DNA from: Rickettsiales bacterium
Lineage (GTDB): Bacteria; Pseudomonadota; Alphaproteobacteria; Rs-D84
Length of the DNA stretch: 15,535 nt
Assembly (NCBI GenBank): GCA_031263295.1
Contig: JAISGC010000032.1
Location: forward strand, 1 to 15,535
Direction: 5' to 3'
Position numbers and translations under genes: made by a program. Shown one piece after another: positions 13,233 to 15,535 of this stretch (the first letter of the stretch is position 1; each line of letters starts with the position of its first letter). The notes under the pieces are model-generated. The model searched no databases. It was not told where the DNA came from and saw only the letters and a program-made list of their open reading frames with translations.

Positions 13233-13454
13233 ATGGCAAACAAAGTTTTAACCCCGCTTGAATCGACGATAATTATGGTCGAGGAGATGAAGTCTTACAA
13301 CCCGCGGCATCCGCGCGAAATCGAGACCCTGCTGTTTTATATCGGCCGAGCGAACGAGCTTCTTATGCGCGAGCAGCCGAGCCCGGCGATGTTCGACAAG
13401 AACTGCTCGCTGATGCGGGACAGAAGGAGGTATTCGATGATGCTGGGCAGGTAG
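13233..13454 (+). CDS. Small hypothetical protein, 73 residues
   Basis: I do not recognise this protein. It is charged and mostly helical (STIIMVEEMKSYNPRHPREI, then LLFYIGRANELLMREQ, then RDRRRYSMMLGR), with no signal peptide or membrane helix. The start is supported by AAAGGA 8 bases upstream. Its GC-rich third positions match neighbouring genes, so it looks like a genuine native gene. It is divergent from sufC, with a 150-bp leader containing strong hairpins. A terminator-like hairpin follows 25 bases after the stop. Confidence 0.68.
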   Translation: MANKVLTPLESTIIMVEEMKSYNPRHPREIETLLFYIGRANELLMREQPSPAMFDKNCSLMRDRRRYSMMLGR

Positions 13455-13478
13455 CATCAATTACAACTCAAAACTAAA

Positions 13479-13505
13479 ACAAAAAATTGCAAAGCAATTT
13501 TTTGT
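13479..13505. terminator. Terminator-like hairpin after the 73-residue gene
   Basis: ACAAAAAATTGC-AAA-GCAATTTTTTGT is a perfect 12-bp stem with an A-rich and a T-rich flank. It is the left terminal hairpin of PalD copy 3 and lies 25 bases after the stop codon. Confidence 0.55.
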
Positions 13506-13526
13506 CATTCCCGCGAAAGCGGGAAT

Positions 13527-13623
13527 CCGAGTCAGCGAGAACGAGCGAAGCGAAGTTCGAGCGCAGTTTTTGCGAAGCAAAAACGAGAACGAGGATACGC
13601 ACAGGCGGCGAAGCCGCCGAGCG
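13527..13623 (+). repeat. PalE palindromic element, copy 2 (97 bp)
   Basis: It begins CCGAGTCAGCGAGAACGAGC and ends GGCGGCGAAGCCGCCGAGCG. It contains a TTTTTGC-GAA-GCAAAAA hairpin and a GGCGGC-GAA-GCCGCC hairpin. Both sides are flanked by AAT (13524-13526 and 13624-13626), consistent with a 3-bp target duplication. By my reading it is identical over its full length to copy 3. Confidence 0.88.
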
Positions 13624-13787
13624 AATAGGGTTCTAAACCTTACATTTCGCTACTACTTGTTTTCACAATTACATTTGTATGTGAAACAAGTTTTTCGTTA
13701 TAAGTCTTAAAGCCCTATTCCCGCCTGCGCGGGAATGACAAACCCCTTCGGGGTTTGTTTTGGTTTTGACAATGCAAATGTGAAACA

Positions 13788-13832
13788 CCACCCCGCCCCG
13801 CTTCGCGGGGCACCCCTCCAAAGGAGGGGAAT
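13788..13832. repeat. PalB-related hairpins, interrupted by PalE
   Basis: CCACCCCGCCCCGC-TTC-GCGGGGC is followed by CCCCTCC-AAA-GGAGGGG. This has the layout of the PalB right half (a GC hairpin, then CACCCCT..AGGGGAAT), with different stem sequences. A PalE copy follows directly, then ACCGCCCCACC. Together with PalD copy 3 it fills 13455-13942, which holds no gene that I can support. Confidence 0.6.
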
Positions 13833-13929
13833 CCGAGTCAGCGAGAACGAGCGAAGCGAAGTTCGAGCGCAGTTTTTGCGAAGCAAAAACGAGAACGAGG
13901 ATACGCACAGGCGGCGAAGCCGCCGAGCG
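13833..13929 (+). repeat. PalE palindromic element, copy 3 (97 bp)
   Basis: It appears identical to the copy at 13527-13623. The flanks are AAT on the left (13830-13832) and AAC on the right (13930-13932). It ends 14 bases before the purC stop codon. Confidence 0.88.
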
Positions 13930-13942
13930 AACACCGCCCCAC

Positions 13943-14953
13943 CTACGCCCCGTATTCGCGCGCGAACTCTTTGCGCATTTTGTTGATTATCGGATTGCCG
14001 TGATTGGTAATCCGCTCGTTGCATGCAAGATATTTGTCTATCGTTTTTATCACTATATCGTCGGGCAGTTCCGGCTCCGGGCCGTCGAGGTCGTCCCTGC
14101 TCCACAATCCGTCGCGTTCGAGCCCAATCAGATAATTCCTGACAAACTGCTTGTCGAAGCTGTCGGGCTCGATGCCCTTTGCGAACGCGCGCTCGAAATC
14201 CGTCGCGTCCCAGAAGCGCGACGAATCGGGCGTCAGAATCTCGTCGCCGAGGATGACCCTGCCGCCCTGGTCTATGCCGAACTCGAACTTCGTATCCACC
14301 AGCACCAGGCCGCGCTCGGCCGCGATTCCGCGCGCCGCAATGAACAATCCCAGCGCATAATTCTGGCAATCGGCCCAGACATTGTCCGCGTATCCGAGCG
14401 TGAACAAAATCTCCTTGGCCTGGTCGCAGGTTATATACTCGTCGGGCTGCCCCTTGGGCGCCTTGGTCGACGGCGTCAGAATCGGCGCGGGCAGCGACTG
14501 CGATTTTTGCATTTCGCGCGGCAGTTTATGCCCGCCGACAATTCCGGTTTTCTGATAATCCTTCCAGCCGTTGCCGGTCAGGTTTCCGCGGACGATAAAC
14601 TCTATCGGCAGCATCGTAAGCTCTCTGACGATTATCGTTCTGTATCTCAAATCCGGCATATCGGATTTCTTGAATATCGGGCCGGTCAGCCCTTCGGGGG
14701 ATTTTTCTGAATCGAGCGCCTGAACCAGATGGTTCGGCGCCAGGCGTTCCAGCCGCTTCATCCACCAGTTGCTGGTCTGCGTCAGGACTATGCCCTTGCC
14801 GGGAATCCCGTCGGGCAGAATATGGTCGAAGGCCGAGATGCGGTCGCTGGCGACTATCGCGAGCAGGCCGTCCGGCAACCGCATGGTGTCCCTGACCTTT
14901 CCGTTATAGATATATGGCAATCTGGTTTTAACCGGTTCGATTTGCGCGCGCAT
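13943..14953 (-). CDS. purC: Phosphoribosylaminoimidazole-succinocarboxamide synthase (long, Ade1-like form)
   Basis: This 336-residue enzyme joins CAIR and aspartate with ATP to give SAICAR in purine synthesis. Motifs include GKVRD (18-22), SDRISAFD (36-43), VRGNLTGNGW (121-130), PSTKAPKGQPDE (161-172), LVDTKFEFG (218-226) and DEILTPDSSRFWD (237-249). Many bacteria, including E. coli, have a form of about 240 residues; this longer type resembles yeast Ade1 and its bacterial relatives, so acquisition from another lineage is possible. The promoter is near-perfect and AAGGAG lies 7-8 bases before the ATG, the best Shine-Dalgarno site in the window. No other purine gene is in the window. Palindromic elements flank both ends of the transcription unit. 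Confidence 0.95.
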   Translation of the reverse strand: MRAQIEPVKTRLPYIYNGKVRDTMRLPDGLLAIVASDRISAFDHILPDGIPGKGIVLTQTSNWWMKRLERLAPNHLVQALDSEKSPEGLTGPIFKKSDMPDLRYRTIIVRELTMLPIEFIVRGNLTGNGWKDYQKTGIVGGHKLPREMQKSQSLPAPILTPSTKAPKGQPDEYITCDQAKEILFTLGYADNVWADCQNYALGLFIAARGIAAERGLVLVDTKFEFGIDQGGRVILGDEILTPDSSRFWDATDFERAFAKGIEPDSFDKQFVRNYLIGLERDGLWSRDDLDGPEPELPDDIVIKTIDKYLACNERITNHGNPIINKMRKEFAREYGA

Positions 14954-14978
14954 GACGGCTCCTTTTTTTGTTTATTAA

Positions 14979-15006
14979 ATTATACAAAGCGGCGCGGATT
15001 TGTCAA
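14979..15006 (-). promoter_or_regulatory. Consensus sigma70 promoter of purC
   Basis: On the minus strand TTGACA (15001-15006) and TATAAT (14979-14984) are both perfect hexamers, with a 16-bp spacer. The leader of about 20 bases contains the AAGGAG ribosome site. No PurR-like operator is obvious. Confidence 0.7.
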
Positions 15007-15014
15007 ACGAAAAT

Positions 15015-15110
15015 AAGGACTAGGACTAGGATTAGGACTAGGGGTGGCTTGTTATTGCGTTGTGGCATTATCACGAGTTCCACCTAGTCCTAATCCTAGT
15101 CCTAGTCCTT
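15015..15110. repeat. PalC palindromic element, copy 3
   Basis: The arms at 15015-15042 and 15083-15110 are a perfect 28-bp inverted repeat made of AGGACT/AGGATT units. The centre (GGTGGCTTGTTATTGCG ... TTATCACGAGTTCCACC) is the inverse of that in copy 1. It lies between two outward-facing promoters, those of purC and of the hairpin-rich locus. Confidence 0.9.
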
Positions 15111-15404
15111 TTTCCCTTTACAAAAAAACACCGAACGCATATAATGCATGGGAACCGGTTGGGAAGCCGGGTCTGGGTCTTGAAAAGCCCATATCATAGC
15201 GGCGCAGATTGATGCGCCGTAATCCGCGCATAAAAAAGCCCGACCGAAAGGATTGGGCGCACGCGGCGAATTGCCGCCTTTTTTATGCCCCGGTCGTCTG
15301 GCCGGAATCCCCGTTATGGTCGGGGGGCCGCCTTTGAGCAATCTCGGCGGGATCGTTCTATGATATGATTTTTCAACCCCCCGACTCATCAGTTTTCCCG
15401 ACAA
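15102..15404 (-). CDS. Doubtful 95-100 residue ORF across the hairpin-rich locus
   Basis: An open frame runs through the whole structured locus on the minus strand, from TTG at 15404 or, more plausibly, ATG at 15389. The product is rich in Pro, Gly and Arg at first (GGPPTITGIPARRPGHKKGG), then hydrophobic (GRAFLCADYGASICAAMIWA). There is no Shine-Dalgarno site, and the stop lies in palindrome PalC. It has a loose look of the small Icd/Ash-like ORFs annotated at phage immunity-RNA loci, but this is an impression without a search, and the frame may be a by-product of RNA or DNA structure. Confidence 0.2.
   Translation of the reverse strand: MSGKLMSRGVEKSYHRTIPPRLLKGGPPTITGIPARRPGHKKGGNSPRAPNPFGRAFLCADYGASICAAMIWAFQDPDPASQPVPMHYMRSVFFCKGKKD
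15117..15145 (+). promoter_or_regulatory. Sigma70-type promoter of the hairpin-rich locus
   Basis: TTTACA (15117-15122, five of six consensus bases) and a perfect TATAAT (15140-15145) are separated by 17 bp. Transcription would begin near 15152. Confidence 0.55.
15152..15284 (+). ncRNA. Candidate small structured RNA
   Basis: A transcript from the promoter at 15117-15145 would be about 130 bases long and would end at the hairpin GCGGC-GAATT-GCCGC (15263-15277), followed by six T. Inside are hairpins ACCGG..CCGGGT (about 15154-15172), CGGCGCA..TGCGCCG (15200-15219) and GCCC..GGGC (about 15238-15258). Its 5' region (15171-15199) is complementary to 15358-15385, downstream on the same strand. 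The layout recalls phage C4-type antisense RNAs, which pair with downstream sites in the same transcript, but I cannot confirm the family. The alternative is that it is one more large palindromic element. Confidence 0.4.
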
Positions 15405-15417
15405 AGCTGTGCCTTCA

Positions 15418-15454
15418 CGCGGGCGTTGCCCGCCGGTGGTGGGGAACGCCCGCG
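15418..15454. repeat. Very stable GC hairpin near the right edge
   Basis: CGCGGGCGTT (15418-15427) pairs perfectly with AACGCCCGCG (15445-15454), and the inner CCCGCC/GGTGGG extends the stem with one wobble. A run of ten A (15471-15480) and five G follows. It is not followed by a T-run on either strand, so it is not a typical terminator. I see nothing else in 15405-15535. Confidence 0.6.
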
Positions 15455-15535
15455 GGTAGGCCTAGCCACGAAAAAAAAAAGGGGGAGAAGATTGTAAAAT
15501 TGAATAATAGATGTTGTGAATAAAAGGTTGTAGTA

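Larger units (their letters stand above)
13479..13765. repeat. PalD palindromic element, copy 3, split by PalE
   Basis: It has the same orientation and order as copy 1. Left hairpin 13479-13505; GTCATTCCCGCGAAAGCGGG; then an inserted PalE element (13527-13623); then AGGGTTCTAAACCTTACATT ... ACTACTTGTTTTCAC ... GCCCTATTCCCGCCTGCGCG; and a right hairpin ACAAACCCC-TTC-GGGGTTTGT (13738-13758). Deleting the insert and one AAT restores the sequence seen in copy 1. Confidence 0.88.

Noticed and set aside
13479..13932. Possible CRISPR array because of repeated blocks
   Set aside because: The repeats are long palindromes of different families nested in one another, not short direct repeats with regular unique spacers, and no cas genes are present.
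15360..15395. Hammerhead-like core on the minus strand (CTGATGAG ... GAAA)
   Set aside because: The bases between the two core parts do not form a stem II, and no stem I/III arrangement with a cleavage site is visible.

Overview
This window looks like a stretch of an alphaproteobacterial chromosome, probably from a streamlined or host-associated lineage. Coding DNA is GC-rich at third positions and the tRNA genes encode CCA. The housekeeping genes (pth, polA, sufB, sufC, an ftsX-like permease gene, purC) are Gram-negative in style, and two predicted products look like outer-membrane beta-barrels. The lineage call is inference; there is no rRNA here to anchor it.

Layout: 1-156 palindromic repeat; 157-723 (-) pth; 766-1302 (+) small outer-membrane protein; 1395-3866 (+) polA; 3870-4841 (-) YbhN/UPF0104 membrane protein; 4905-5080 palindromic element; 5126-6415 (+) sufB; 6445-6630 palindromic element; 6724-6800 (-) tRNA-Arg(ACG); 6861-7859 (+) TerC/Alx family; 7856-8314 (-) unknown; 8345-9460 an AT-rich island with two unknown genes; 9468-9755 a broken, element-interrupted tRNA-Ser copy next to an intact tRNA-Ser(GCT); 9883-12234 (-) a three-gene operon (unknown membrane protein, FtsX-like permease, PagL-like lipid A deacylase); 12277-12461 palindromic element; 12456-13082 (-) sufC; 13233-13454 (+) a small unknown gene with a structured leader; 13479-13932 nested palindromic elements; 13943-14953 (-) purC; 15015-15110 palindromic element; 15117-15403 a promoter plus hairpin-rich locus, possibly a small RNA.

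The striking content is the load of palindromic elements. I distinguish six families by sequence, named here PalA to PalF. They lie between genes, inside one another (one 97-bp element sits inside two others as identical copies), inside a tRNA-Ser remnant, and inside essential protein genes. One is inserted in frame in polA (about 72 codons) and one in frame in pth (about 22 codons). One supplies the stop codon of a truncated sufC. One encodes the hydrophobic core of a signal peptide. This resembles, in principle, the Rickettsia palindromic elements known to insert in open reading frames, but the sequences are not ones I can match by eye.

A second recurring theme is promoter placement. In sufB, ybhN, sufC and perhaps terC the -10 hexamer ends only 6-7 bases before the start codon, which predicts leaderless mRNAs. 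The outer-membrane protein, purC, the 7856-8314 gene and the 11338-12234 gene instead have Shine-Dalgarno sites.
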